NCBI GenBank assembly: GCA_903970315.1
Contig: CAJCIJ010000214.1
Span: 1 to 9,869, forward strand
From: Actinomycetota bacterium
Lineage (GTDB): Bacteria; Actinomycetota; Thermoleophilia; Solirubrobacterales; Solirubrobacteraceae
DNA length: 9,869 nt
Reading direction: 5' to 3'
Part shown: positions 1 to 5,609 of the stretch, in pieces
Layout: the number at the start of each line of letters is the position of its first letter
Numbering within the stretch: the stretch's first letter is position 1
The notes under the pieces: generated by a model
Seen by the model: the letters and a program-made list of their open reading frames with translations, nothing else
Told to the model about the DNA's origin: nothing
Database searches by the model: none
Translations under genes and position numbers: made by a program

Positions 1-201
1 AAAGATGGCGCGCACCGATGACTGGCGAGCGGCGACCGCCAGCTCCATCGCTCCCGCCACCGAGTCGTGGTCGGTCAGCGCAAGGGCGCCGTAGCCGAGC
101 TCTGCGGCGCGCTCGATCAGCTCGTCGGGCCGCGAGGTGCCATCCAGGAATGAGTAGGCCGAGTGACAGTGAAGCTCGACGTATGGAGCAGCAGCGCGCA
201 T
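1..201 (-). CDS. dnaE2: Error-prone DNA polymerase III alpha subunit DnaE2, N-terminal fragment
   Basis: The first 67 codons of a C-family polymerase run off the left edge. The translation shows the PHP-domain signature near the N-terminus: VELHCHSAYSFLDG at about residues 8–21, then a LTDHDSVAG segment at about 42–50. These His/Asp motifs are typical of DnaE-type PHP domains. DnaE2 is the replicative subunit of the damage-induced translesion mutasome and works with ImuB. The DnaE2 assignment, rather than DnaE1, rests on the imuB–DUF6504 genes immediately upstream; the fragment alone would not separate them. I chose ATG at 201. An in-frame GTG at 210 overlaps the upstream TGA as GTGA and is equally plausible. 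Either choice implies translational coupling. The gene is the last visible member of the operon that starts near 2128. Confidence 0.9.
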   Translation of the reverse strand, partial: MRAAAPYVELHCHSAYSFLDGTSRPDELIERAAELGYGALALTDHDSVAGAMELAVAARQSSVRAIF

Positions 202-206
202 GTCGA

Positions 207-572
207 TCACGCCGTCTGGCGAAACCAGCCCCCGCGCACCAGGTCACAGAAGACCACGATGTTGCGGCCGCTGGAGCCCACCAGCTCGTGGTAGTGGCGG
301 CGGATCGGCTGCCCAGTCCACCAGCGGTCCTCGATCAGCCAGCTGTCGCGCACCGACTCGATCCTTTCGCCCGCCACCACGATCGGCACCCCCCTCTCGG
401 CACGCACAGCAACCGGGCGGGGCGCATTGATGGACGGACGCCTGGCAGCCGGGGCACGGCCGGCGGCTGGAGGCCTGCCGGCGGCCGGAGGTCTGCCGGC
501 GGCCGGGGGTCTGCCGGAGGCCGGAGCACGGCCGGGGGATGGCAACCTGTTCCCAGCTGGGGGTCTGCTCAT
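207..572 (-). CDS. DUF6504 family protein of the imuB–dnaE2 operon, with repeat-rich N-terminus
   Basis: This 121-aa protein has two parts. Residues 1–48 are a Pro/Ala/Gly/Arg low-complexity leader built on a six-residue repeat (GRPPAA and variants). Residues from about 58 form the conserved core, with GVPIVVAGERIESVRDSW, then a WW-containing segment, RRHYHEL, and a final WFRQTA. Small proteins of this type (DUF6504) commonly sit between imuB and dnaE2 in actinobacteria; their biochemical role is not known. The location suggests an accessory role in the mutasome, which is inference. The ATG overlaps the imuB stop as ATGA, and the stop overlaps the GTG option of dnaE2, so the three genes look translationally coupled. 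The repeated leader is longer than I would expect for the family and could be partly untranslated if a later start is used. Confidence 0.8.
   Translation of the reverse strand: MSRPPAGNRLPSPGRAPASGRPPAAGRPPAAGRPPAAGRAPAARRPSINAPRPVAVRAERGVPIVVAGERIESVRDSWLIEDRWWTGQPIRRHYHELVGSSGRNIVVFCDLVRGGWFRQTA
444..533 (-). repeat. Five tandem 18-bp coding repeats in the DUF6504 gene
   Basis: Five in-frame 18-bp units encode the hexapeptides GRAPAS, GRPPAA, GRPPAA, GRPPAA and GRAPAA. The three central units are nearly identical at the DNA level and differ mainly at third positions. This is a slippage-prone microdomain that lengthens a disordered, positively charged Pro-rich leader. Confidence 0.8.
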
Positions 573-1774
573 GGCACAAACGGCGTAAACGCGAAGCGCC
601 GCTCGGGGAGCCGCGAGCCGGGCTCCACAGCGGCCACGCGCAACGCCGCCTCGGGGCCGGCAAGTGCACGCAGCTGACCGACTGCCTCGCGCACGCGCTG
701 TGCCTGCTCTGAGCGGGCGCTGTCAAGCAGGCTCTCCTGCCTGGCCGCTGCGGGCCCGAACGACACCACACTCAGCGTCAGCGTGTGCACGGGCGCGGGC
801 ACCTGCAAGAGACGCAGGCCCAGCGCAAGCCCCATCGCCTTGCGATCGCAGGCAGCCTGGCGAAAGGTCACCCGCTCGCGCCAGCTGCCACGCTCCACCA
901 GCTGAGCCGAGAGCACCACCGTCCGTACCGTCCGCTCGCGGCGCTCCGGACGCGCAAGCAGCCGCACGATCAGCATGTCAAGCGCACGCTCGAGCGCTTC
1001 TTGTGAGCTAGATCGGTCGCCCAGCGGCAGAGACTCCTCCAGGGGCTCTGCTGGGCTGCGTGGGACCAGCGGCCCCTCGCGGCCCAGCGCCAGGGCGCGC
1101 GCCAGCAAGCCGGGCCTGCCGAAGCGGTCGCTGACGTCGCCGGCGGCAAGCGCGGACAACTCCCCCAGCCTGTCTATACCCAACCGCTTCAGTGGCCCCA
1201 CCAGCGCTGCTGTCTGGGCATGCCAACCGAGCAGCTCCACAGGCTGGGAGGCCAGGTAGGCACCTGCCTGGTTGGCAGCCACGAGGCGTGCGCGCCGCGT
1301 GCGCGCCTCGTATGCCGCTGCAAGGGCACACAGGCGCGTGGGACCGGAACCTATACGCACCGGGCGCCCGCCAAGCGCCCGCCGGATCGCTGCGATCACC
1401 CCCTCGATGCCACCGTGGAGGCCCGTCAGGCCACTGGCATCCAGATATGCAAGGCCCGGGCGCGCCAGCTCAACGGCGGCGCCAATGGACTCAAGCGCGC
1501 GTGCCACCGCCTCCCATGCGCGTGCCACCGCCTCGGGGTCGCCGGGTAGAAGCGAGAGGGCTGGACAGCATGCAAGCGCCTCCCCCAGGGGCATGCCCGC
1601 AGTGACCCCAGCGGCTTCGGCGGCCCCGGAGACCTCCCCCACTGCGGCCGTTCTGCCGGGGACCGGCGCGATCGCAACCGCCACTCCGGCAAGCCCGGCA
1701 TAGCCGCGCGCTGCCACCACCAGCTCAAAGCGCGGGAAGTAGACGCAGACGATGGGGCCTTGCTGGGCGGTCAT
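569..1774 (-). CDS. imuB: ImuB, catalytically inactive Y-family polymerase-like mutasome scaffold
   Basis: This 401-aa protein has the Y-family polymerase layout. The N-terminal motif reads IVCVYFPRFELVV (residues 8–20), where active Y-family enzymes have a D-x-D motif. The second catalytic motif reads RPGLAYLDASG (105–115), where active enzymes have S-I-D-E. The metal-binding acids are therefore missing, as is characteristic of ImuB, which bridges DnaE2 and the beta clamp. A degenerate clamp-binding-like segment, RQESLLD, lies at about 345–351. The C-terminus ends in the family-typical LPERRFAFTPF. The ATG lies 9 nt after the stop of the 114-aa gene, and the stop overlaps the next ATG (ATGA). 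The gene is probably SOS-induced from the LexA site at 2122–2135. Family identification is confident; the clamp motif is a weaker reading. Confidence 0.93.
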   Translation of the reverse strand: MTAQQGPIVCVYFPRFELVVAARGYAGLAGVAVAIAPVPGRTAAVGEVSGAAEAAGVTAGMPLGEALACCPALSLLPGDPEAVARAWEAVARALESIGAAVELARPGLAYLDASGLTGLHGGIEGVIAAIRRALGGRPVRIGSGPTRLCALAAAYEARTRRARLVAANQAGAYLASQPVELLGWHAQTAALVGPLKRLGIDRLGELSALAAGDVSDRFGRPGLLARALALGREGPLVPRSPAEPLEESLPLGDRSSSQEALERALDMLIVRLLARPERRERTVRTVVLSAQLVERGSWRERVTFRQAACDRKAMGLALGLRLLQVPAPVHTLTLSVVSFGPAAARQESLLDSARSEQAQRVREAVGQLRALAGPEAALRVAAVEPGSRLPERRFAFTPFVP

Positions 1775-1783
1775 GGGCAGCGC

Positions 1784-2128
1784 TCACACTCCCGTCCTGC
1801 CAAGTCCGCGCTTGGCGCACAGGCTCAGCAACCTGCTCACGGCCAGCTCGGGGTCGCCGGGCAAGGCGTCGAAGGCGTCGACGATCAGCCTGTAGTCCTT
1901 CCACTGCTGGCCGTCCACCTCGCTGGCGTAGCGCCGGATCCAGCGCAACCGCGCCGACTCCAGGCGCTCGGGGGCCTGGGCACAGATCAAGAGACAGACC
2001 TCCACGGCGTCGGCCAGGCCGAATGTCAGCCGCTCGGCGTTGCGCAAGATGAACGCCAGGTCGGCGGCTTCCAGCGCCGCCCGAAAGCGGGGGTACGGGA
2101 TGTGCGGGGGACTGGCAGACACGAACAT
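1784..2128 (-). CDS. Conserved hypothetical protein, first gene of the SOS mutagenesis operon
   Basis: This 114-aa, largely helical soluble protein has no recognisable catalytic motif. It starts with a PHIPYPRFRAALEAADL segment, continues with an Ala/Leu/Glu-rich helical stretch (AVEVCLLICAQAPERLESARLRW), and contains aromatic/charged turns such as WIRRYASEV and WKDYRLIVDAF. I recognise it only as a type of small protein found upstream of imuB or elsewhere in actinobacteria, with no assigned function. It occupies the place where many bacteria carry imuA or imuA', yet it has no RecA-like Walker motif and is about half that size. ATG at 2128 lies inside the LexA palindrome; the in-frame GTG at 2122 lies at its edge. 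Neither has a clear Shine–Dalgarno sequence. The gene is 9 nt from imuB and almost certainly in the same transcript. Confidence 0.72.
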   Translation of the reverse strand: MFVSASPPHIPYPRFRAALEAADLAFILRNAERLTFGLADAVEVCLLICAQAPERLESARLRWIRRYASEVDGQQWKDYRLIVDAFDALPGDPELAVSRLLSLCAKRGLGRTGV

Positions 2129-2135
2129 ATGTTCG
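2122..2135. promoter_or_regulatory. LexA (SOS) box, perfect 14-bp palindrome
   Basis: The sequence CGAACATATGTTCG is a perfect inverted repeat. It matches the Gram-positive/actinobacterial LexA operator (CGAAC–N4–GTTCG). It sits at the head of the 114-aa–imuB–DUF6504–dnaE2 operon, whose members are classical LexA targets. The ATG codon of the first gene is within the palindrome, so LexA binding would cover the initiation region itself. Confidence 0.9.
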
Positions 2136-2141
2136 CACCGC

Positions 2142-2147
2142 TGTCAA
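2142..2147 (-). promoter_or_regulatory. Possible -35 element (TTGACA) of the SOS operon
   Basis: A consensus TTGACA on the minus strand lies 6 bp upstream of the LexA palindrome. At 16–18 bp spacing there is no good -10; the AT-rich TATGTT inside the LexA box is only about 11 bp away. The element may therefore be coincidental, or the promoter may be non-canonical. Confidence 0.35.
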
Positions 2148-2224
2148 GGCAGGTGCACCGCCGGTCACACACGCTGACAGGGTGCAGGACCACCGGCCCG
2201 GAAGAGCCTGCTGCTGCTCGCCGC

Positions 2225-2262
2225 CGGGAACCGGGGCGGGCACTGAAGCGACTAATACTGGC
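2225..2262 (+). promoter_or_regulatory. Predicted ECF-sigma promoter of the membrane protein/lipoprotein operon
   Basis: CGGGAAC at 2225–2231 resembles the GGAAC-type -35 of ECF sigma factors. It is followed by a 17-bp spacer and CGACTA at 2249–2254, extended as GCGACTAATAC. The GTG start at 2263 is 8 nt after the hexamer, which implies a leaderless or nearly leaderless mRNA and explains the absence of a Shine–Dalgarno sequence. The same element with identical spacing occurs upstream of the anti-sigma gene (4824–4860, minus strand). The match between the two sites is seen directly; recognition by the adjacent ECF sigma is inferred. Confidence 0.72.
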
Positions 2263-3192
2263 GTGCGCTCCTACTTCTTCAGCGACCGCCGGCGCAGCAT
2301 CCTGACGGTGCTCGGCCTCATCTGGCTGCTGGACGGCGGGTTGCAGTTCCAGTCGTTCATGTACTCCAAGGGGTTCATCGAACTCCTCGAAGAAACCGGG
2401 GCCGGCCAGCCGGGTTGGCTGCACAGTTCGATCCTCTGGGCTGCGCATATTGCCAGCCACAACCTCACCGTCTACGACACGCTGTTTGGCCTGATCCAGG
2501 TGGCGATTGGCCTGGGCATCCTCTACCGCCCCACAGCCAAGGCCGCGCTGGCGGTGTCCTTTGCCTGGGCGATCGTCGTCTGGTGGTTCGGCGAGGGGGC
2601 AGGAATGATGTTCATGGGTGCCGCCAACCCGCTCACGGGCGCACCGGGTGCGGTGCTCATCTACGCGCTCATCGGCCTGATCGTCTGGCCCAACGACCGT
2701 CCCGGCGGGCTGCTGGGCCTGCGCGGTGCCAGAACCAGCTGGGTGGTGCTGTGGCTGATCATGGCCTGGTTGTGGCTGGCATTGCCAAACAACTCAGCCA
2801 ACGCCTCCTACGGCGCCATCGGAGCAGCGCCGTCGGGCATCAGCGCGATGACCGAAGTGCAGAAGTGGGCCGCCGAAGCAGCCAAGGGCAACGGCCTGCC
2901 CATTGCGCTTGTGCTTGGGGCGATCTCGGTGGCGATCGCCCTGAGCGTGGGTCTCAACTGGCGCGTGCGGGAGTTCCTGCTGGTGGCAATCGTCCTCAAC
3001 ATCGCCTACTGGATCATCGGACAGGGCCTCGGGGGTATCTTCGAAGGCGGCGCCACAGACCCCAACGCGGGGCTGCTGTTCGTGGTGCTGTCGTTTGCCA
3101 TGTTCACCCTCGCCTCGGATGCGCCGCCACTCTTCAGCCACACGCGAACGGCGGTCGCCACGCGGCGGGCCGCGATTGGAGCCCAGGCATGA
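2263..3192 (+). CDS. Eight-helix integral membrane protein with internal two-fold repeat (DoxX/MauE-like appearance)
   Basis: This 309-aa polytopic protein has about eight predicted helices, near residues 13–30, 70–88, 94–117, 128–142, 160–175, 211–230, 238–260 and 269–284. The two halves align with a constant offset of 143 residues: W21/W164, WAA at 59–61 and 202–204, AI at 81–82 and 224–225, and GEGAG 110–114 with GQGLG 253–257. F117/F260 and G119/G262 follow the same offset. It is therefore an internally duplicated four-helix unit. It resembles uncharacterised actinobacterial DoxX/MauE-like membrane proteins; I cannot give a function. The stop overlaps the lipoprotein ATG (ATGA), so the two are co-translated and probably act together at the membrane. 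GTG at 2263 was chosen over an upstream ATG at 2182 because the predicted ECF promoter ends just before it and the upstream residues are not membrane-protein-like. Confidence 0.8.
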   Translation: MRSYFFSDRRRSILTVLGLIWLLDGGLQFQSFMYSKGFIELLEETGAGQPGWLHSSILWAAHIASHNLTVYDTLFGLIQVAIGLGILYRPTAKAALAVSFAWAIVVWWFGEGAGMMFMGAANPLTGAPGAVLIYALIGLIVWPNDRPGGLLGLRGARTSWVVLWLIMAWLWLALPNNSANASYGAIGAAPSGISAMTEVQKWAAEAAKGNGLPIALVLGAISVAIALSVGLNWRVREFLLVAIVLNIAYWIIGQGLGGIFEGGATDPNAGLLFVVLSFAMFTLASDAPPLFSHTRTAVATRRAAIGAQA

Positions 3193-3980
3193 CACCTAGA
3201 CACCACACAACACGACACGTGGCGATCGCCCGATGGATGGCCGCGCTGGGTGCAGCGATGTTGCTGTCAGGCTGCGCCGCCGCCGACAAGCACGCCGCCT
3301 CAATGTCCACGGAAACCACGACGACGACAAGCGCCGGCTCGATGGCGGGCATGAAGATGGGCGCAGGATCGAGCATGAGCGCCACCAGCACGACCACCTC
3401 CAGCTCGATGGCGGGCATGAAGATGAGTGCGGGGTCGAGCATGGCCACCGCCGGCAAGACCGCCTCGGGCTCGATGGCGGGCATGAAGATGGGCGCCGGC
3501 GAAGCGTCGGCAAATGCCTCGACGGGTTCCTCGACGAGCGCGATCAAGCCGGTACCCACGCAGGTCTTGGGCACCGCCGACTGGGAAGGGATGAAAATAA
3601 CCGCCGAAGCGCGGACTGACGTGCCGTTCGTCGTATACAACGGCACCCACGAGCACATGGTCACACCCCCCAAGGGCTCAAGCTTTCACCTGATGGTGGC
3701 GCTAAACGATGCACAGACGAACGTGCCCATCCCCTACGCGACCGTGTGGGCGACGATCAAGAAGGCCGGTCAGGTTGTGTTCGACGAACGCCAGTGGCCG
3801 ATGATCTCGCGCTACATGGGGCCGCACTACGGCAACGACGTGACCCTGCCGGGCGCCGGCAACTACGAACTGAGCCTGCTCGTGAGCCCGCCTGTGTCGG
3901 CGCGCCACATCGAATACTCGGACGTGTGGCTGAAGCCGCACCGCGTCAACTTCACGTTCCCCTGGACGCCGCCGGCCTGA
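3189..3980 (+). CDS. Met-rich lipoprotein with C-terminal P19-type (periplasmic Fe/Cu-binding) domain, copy 1
   Basis: This 263-aa exported lipoprotein has an N-terminal signal ending in the lipobox LLSGC, with the lipidated Cys at 29. Residues 51–116 are three 22-residue repeats, each starting SMAGMKM, in an Ala/Ser/Thr linker; MxxMxM clusters are typical of copper-binding segments. Residues 120–263 resemble the P19/Tp34-type iron-transport family, notably the RYMGPHYGNDV segment and the following GNYELSLLVSPP. Candidate metal ligands by analogy with P19 are H167, M205 or M210, H213 and H240. P19 proteins bind Cu and promote ferrous/ferric iron uptake, usually with an FTR1-type permease; here the partner is the upstream eight-helix protein instead. 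ATG 3189 has a GGAG Shine–Dalgarno 7 nt upstream and overlaps the upstream stop. Domain assignment is good; metal specificity is inferred. Confidence 0.87.
   Translation: MTPRHHTTRHVAIARWMAALGAAMLLSGCAAADKHAASMSTETTTTTSAGSMAGMKMGAGSSMSATSTTTSSSMAGMKMSAGSSMATAGKTASGSMAGMKMGAGEASANASTGSSTSAIKPVPTQVLGTADWEGMKITAEARTDVPFVVYNGTHEHMVTPPKGSSFHLMVALNDAQTNVPIPYATVWATIKKAGQVVFDERQWPMISRYMGPHYGNDVTLPGAGNYELSLLVSPPVSARHIEYSDVWLKPHRVNFTFPWTPPA
3337..3536 (+). repeat. Three 66-bp coding repeats (Met-rich) in lipoprotein copy 1
   Basis: A 23-bp core (start GCTCGATGGCGGG, end ATGAAGATG) recurs exactly at 3337, 3403 and 3469, a period of exactly 66 bp (22 codons). Each unit encodes SMAGMKM followed by a Gly/Ala/Ser/Thr spacer. 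The paralogue at 8838–9542 has two such units. Confidence 0.9.
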
Positions 3981-3985
3981 GCTGA

Positions 3986-4036
3986 CGCGCCGGCCCGAGA
4001 GCGGCTCGCGCCGGCCCGAGCGGGTCGCGCCGGCGG
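3986..4036. repeat. Short direct repeats between convergent genes
   Basis: The 14-mer CGCGCCGGCCCGAG occurs at 3986–3999 and 4007–4020, and its first part occurs again from 4026. The repeats lie between the lipoprotein stop and the anti-sigma stop. The corresponding place in copy 2 has a different short repeat, GGTTCGGGCGGC at 9546 and 9565. I see no gene here. Confidence 0.6.
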
Positions 4037-4053
4037 TGTGTCAGCCGCCGGCG
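4028..4053. terminator. Inverted repeat at the convergent 3' ends
   Basis: The left arm CGCCGGCGG (4028–4036) pairs with CCGCCGGCG (4045–4053) around an 8-nt loop containing the anti-sigma stop codon. The hairpin is strong and all G/C but has no T-tract on either side, so intrinsic termination is only a possibility. In such GC-rich DNA a chance inverted repeat is not excluded. Confidence 0.3.
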
Positions 4054-4823
4054 GCTGCGCGTCTGCGCTCCGGCTCGGCTTCGCGCGTCGCGTGCGCTGC
4101 GTGTTCGCGCGTACCGCCGTCTGCGGCATAGGCCTGCTGGGCGACCACACCCAGCCGTCCGTTTTCGGCGGACAGGTGCGATGCGCGTCGCCGTGTCGAG
4201 ACAAAGGAAAGGAGCGTCGCCGTCGGTTCGTCAACGCCACTTGGCGACAGCTCGCTGATTCGCCTGATCAAAAGCCAGCCCGCAACGGCGAGCAGGTGGG
4301 GCAGCTCGTCACCGACGCTTGTGCGGCCTGCGATGAGATCGATAGCTGCGGTCGCGACAAGCAGGGCAGCGGCGCAACCCACAAGCGCCCGCATTCCGGG
4401 CGCGCGGGCCGGGCGCCAGGCAGCCACGAGGAAGCCGACCGCAAGGGCCATGTCGAAGGCGCCGAGCTCGTGTGCGACGTGCATCGGCGCCTGGTGATCG
4501 ACGCCGAACAAAAGTGGCTGCACGGTCACGACCAGCTGCCCCACGCCAACCGCAGCCAGTGCGCTGCGCATGAGCGCCTGCGAGCGCCACCACCTGGGGC
4601 GCTGCTCTGCGGCGCGCACCATCGCCAGAACCTCCTCGCCGGCGGAGGGCACGCGGGAGGCCGACGCCAGCCGCACGCGGCGGGTGACGTCGTGGGCCTG
4701 CTCGCGCCACGCGCGGCATGCGTCGCACTCGGCGAGGTGTAAATCGAGCGCGTTTGACTCGGCAGGGCTTGACTCGCCGTCGAGCATCGCCGATATCGCC
4801 TCGCGGGCGCAGTTGCAGTTCAT
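4041..4823 (-). CDS. Transmembrane anti-sigma factor with zinc-finger (zf-HC2/ZAS) domain
   Basis: This 260-aa protein carries an N-terminal ZAS-type zinc motif, H29-x3-C33-x2-C36, within HLAECDACRAW, preceded by CNC at 3–5. About four transmembrane helices follow (near 84–106, 119–136, 144–166 and 174–186), then a 70-residue probably cytoplasmic tail with TATLLSFVS. Proteins of this kind hold an ECF sigma factor inactive at the membrane. The partner is most likely the divergent sigma gene at 4984. Histidines at 110, 115, 118 and 176 lie in or between helices and could sense metal, which is inference. ATG 4823 was chosen because the predicted ECF promoter (4824–4860) ends 7 nt before it and the ZAS domain starts immediately; the frame is open further upstream. 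A second, partial paralogue lies at 9528–9869. Confidence 0.87.
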   Translation of the reverse strand: MNCNCAREAISAMLDGESSPAESNALDLHLAECDACRAWREQAHDVTRRVRLASASRVPSAGEEVLAMVRAAEQRPRWWRSQALMRSALAAVGVGQLVVTVQPLLFGVDHQAPMHVAHELGAFDMALAVGFLVAAWRPARAPGMRALVGCAAALLVATAAIDLIAGRTSVGDELPHLLAVAGWLLIRRISELSPSGVDEPTATLLSFVSTRRRASHLSAENGRLGVVAQQAYAADGGTREHAAHATREAEPERRRAAAGG

Positions 4824-4860
4824 CTCGTAGTAGTCGCACCGCAGGCCCAGATGGTTCCCG
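4824..4860 (-). promoter_or_regulatory. Predicted ECF-sigma promoter of the anti-sigma gene
   Basis: On the minus strand, CGGGAAC (4860 to 4854) is followed by 17 bp and CGACTA (4836 to 4831), extended as GCGACTACTAC. The ATG at 4823 begins 7 nt after the hexamer, so the mRNA would be leaderless or nearly so. The element matches the site at 2225–2262 in both boxes, spacer length and distance to the start. The remainder of the divergent region up to the sigma gene (4861–4983) shows no comparable element on the plus strand; a GCAAC near 4943 is too weak to call. Confidence 0.72.
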
Positions 4861-4983
4861 CGATGTCGAGGCCGTCGACCCGCTTGCGTGCCAGGCCGGA
4901 TGAACACGAGCCGGCGAGTGCGGTCGGCACCGGCGCTGTGGCCGCAACATACCCGCTGCGGACGGTACTGTGGCAGGCGCGTC

Positions 4984-5586
4984 ATGATGCAAAAAGCAGA
5001 GCGTTTCGGGGCGGGTGCGCCCCAACCGAGCACTCCCGCGTCGGGACCGGAGCGGGCGGGTGCAGGCGCGGGGCGCCAGACGCTCGAGGACCTTGCAAGG
5101 GCCAGCTACCCGGATGTGTGGCGGCTGTGCGCTGCACTGGTCGACAGGCAGGCAGCCGACGACCTTGCGCAGGAAACCTTTGTGCGCGCTGCGCGCTCGG
5201 TGAGCGCGTTCCGCGGCCAGGTCAACCCGCGGCTTTGGATCTTCGCGATCGCACGCAACACGTGCATGGATGAGTTGCGCAGGCGCCACCGCCACAGACG
5301 ACGCCAGGAGCGCCTGACGGCGATTGCTGGGACGGCCGGGCACGGTGCGGACCCGGCGGGCGATGTGACGGCCAACGAGCTGCTCATACACCTCGACGGC
5401 GACCGGCGAGCTGCGTTCGTGCTCACCCAGCTGTTTCGCTTCTCCTACCAGGAAGCAGCGACGGTGTGCGACTGCCCAGCGGGCACCATCCGCTCGCGGG
5501 TCGCACGCGCACGTGAGGACCTGATCGCGCTGCTTGCCGACGACAGGGCACCGACGGGCGGCCGCCCGGACCACTCGATCCAATAA
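4984..5586 (+). CDS. ECF (group 4) RNA polymerase sigma factor, SigC-like
   Basis: This 200-aa protein has a disordered N-terminus of about 35 residues. Region sigma-2 follows at about 40–103, with ADDLAQETFVRA, a WIFAIARNTCMDELRRR helix and a basic stretch. Region sigma-4 is at about 135–183, with LTQLFRFSYQEAATVC, a CPAGTIRSRVARAREDL recognition helix and LIALL. The sigma-4 block closely resembles mycobacterial SigC (Leu-Leu-Thr-Gln, SY-x-(D/E)-AA-x-VC-x-CP-x-GTIRSRVARAR), a factor linked to copper homeostasis in mycobacteria. The gene is divergent from its presumed anti-sigma rather than co-transcribed with it, which is unusual. The start may be ATG 4984 or ATG 4987; only a weak GGCAGG precedes them. 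No C-terminal SnoaL-like domain is present. The predicted targets are the two promoters at 2225–2262 and 4824–4860. Confidence 0.9.
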   Translation: MMQKAERFGAGAPQPSTPASGPERAGAGAGRQTLEDLARASYPDVWRLCAALVDRQAADDLAQETFVRAARSVSAFRGQVNPRLWIFAIARNTCMDELRRRHRHRRRQERLTAIAGTAGHGADPAGDVTANELLIHLDGDRRAAFVLTQLFRFSYQEAATVCDCPAGTIRSRVARAREDLIALLADDRAPTGGRPDHSIQ

Positions 5587-5609
5587 CACCGAGACCACCA
5601 GACCGAAGC

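Larger units (their letters stand above)
2931..4373. repeat. Segmental duplication, copy 1 (paired with 8580–9869)
   Basis: Gene order, strand and sequence from codon 224 of the membrane protein through the lipoprotein to the C-terminal part of the anti-sigma gene are repeated at 8580–9869. Coding identity is high and intergenic sequence has diverged. The homology starts at the 10-bp palindrome GGCGATCGCC in both copies. Confidence 0.85.

Noticed and set aside
18..677. 219-codon plus-strand open frame
   Set aside because: Antisense to dnaE2, DUF6504 and imuB; its Gly/Arg/Ser repeats merely mirror the 18-bp repeat on the other strand.
1340..1351. GGAAC sequence resembling an ECF -35 box
   Set aside because: It is inside imuB, on the antisense strand, with no -10 at suitable spacing and no gene to drive.
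2415..3188. In-frame 5' extension of lipoprotein copy 1
   Set aside because: It lies out of frame inside the membrane-protein gene and is Arg/Gly-rich; the signal peptide, lipobox and GGAG site fix the start at 3189.
4936..4966. Third copy of the ECF promoter, upstream of the sigma gene
   Set aside because: Only a CCGCAAC-like box is found, and no CGACTA follows at 17 bp, so the match is too weak.
4888..4983. Longer start for the sigma factor at ATG 4888
   Set aside because: The added 32 residues are Arg/Cys-rich with no sigma homology, and would extend into the divergent control region.
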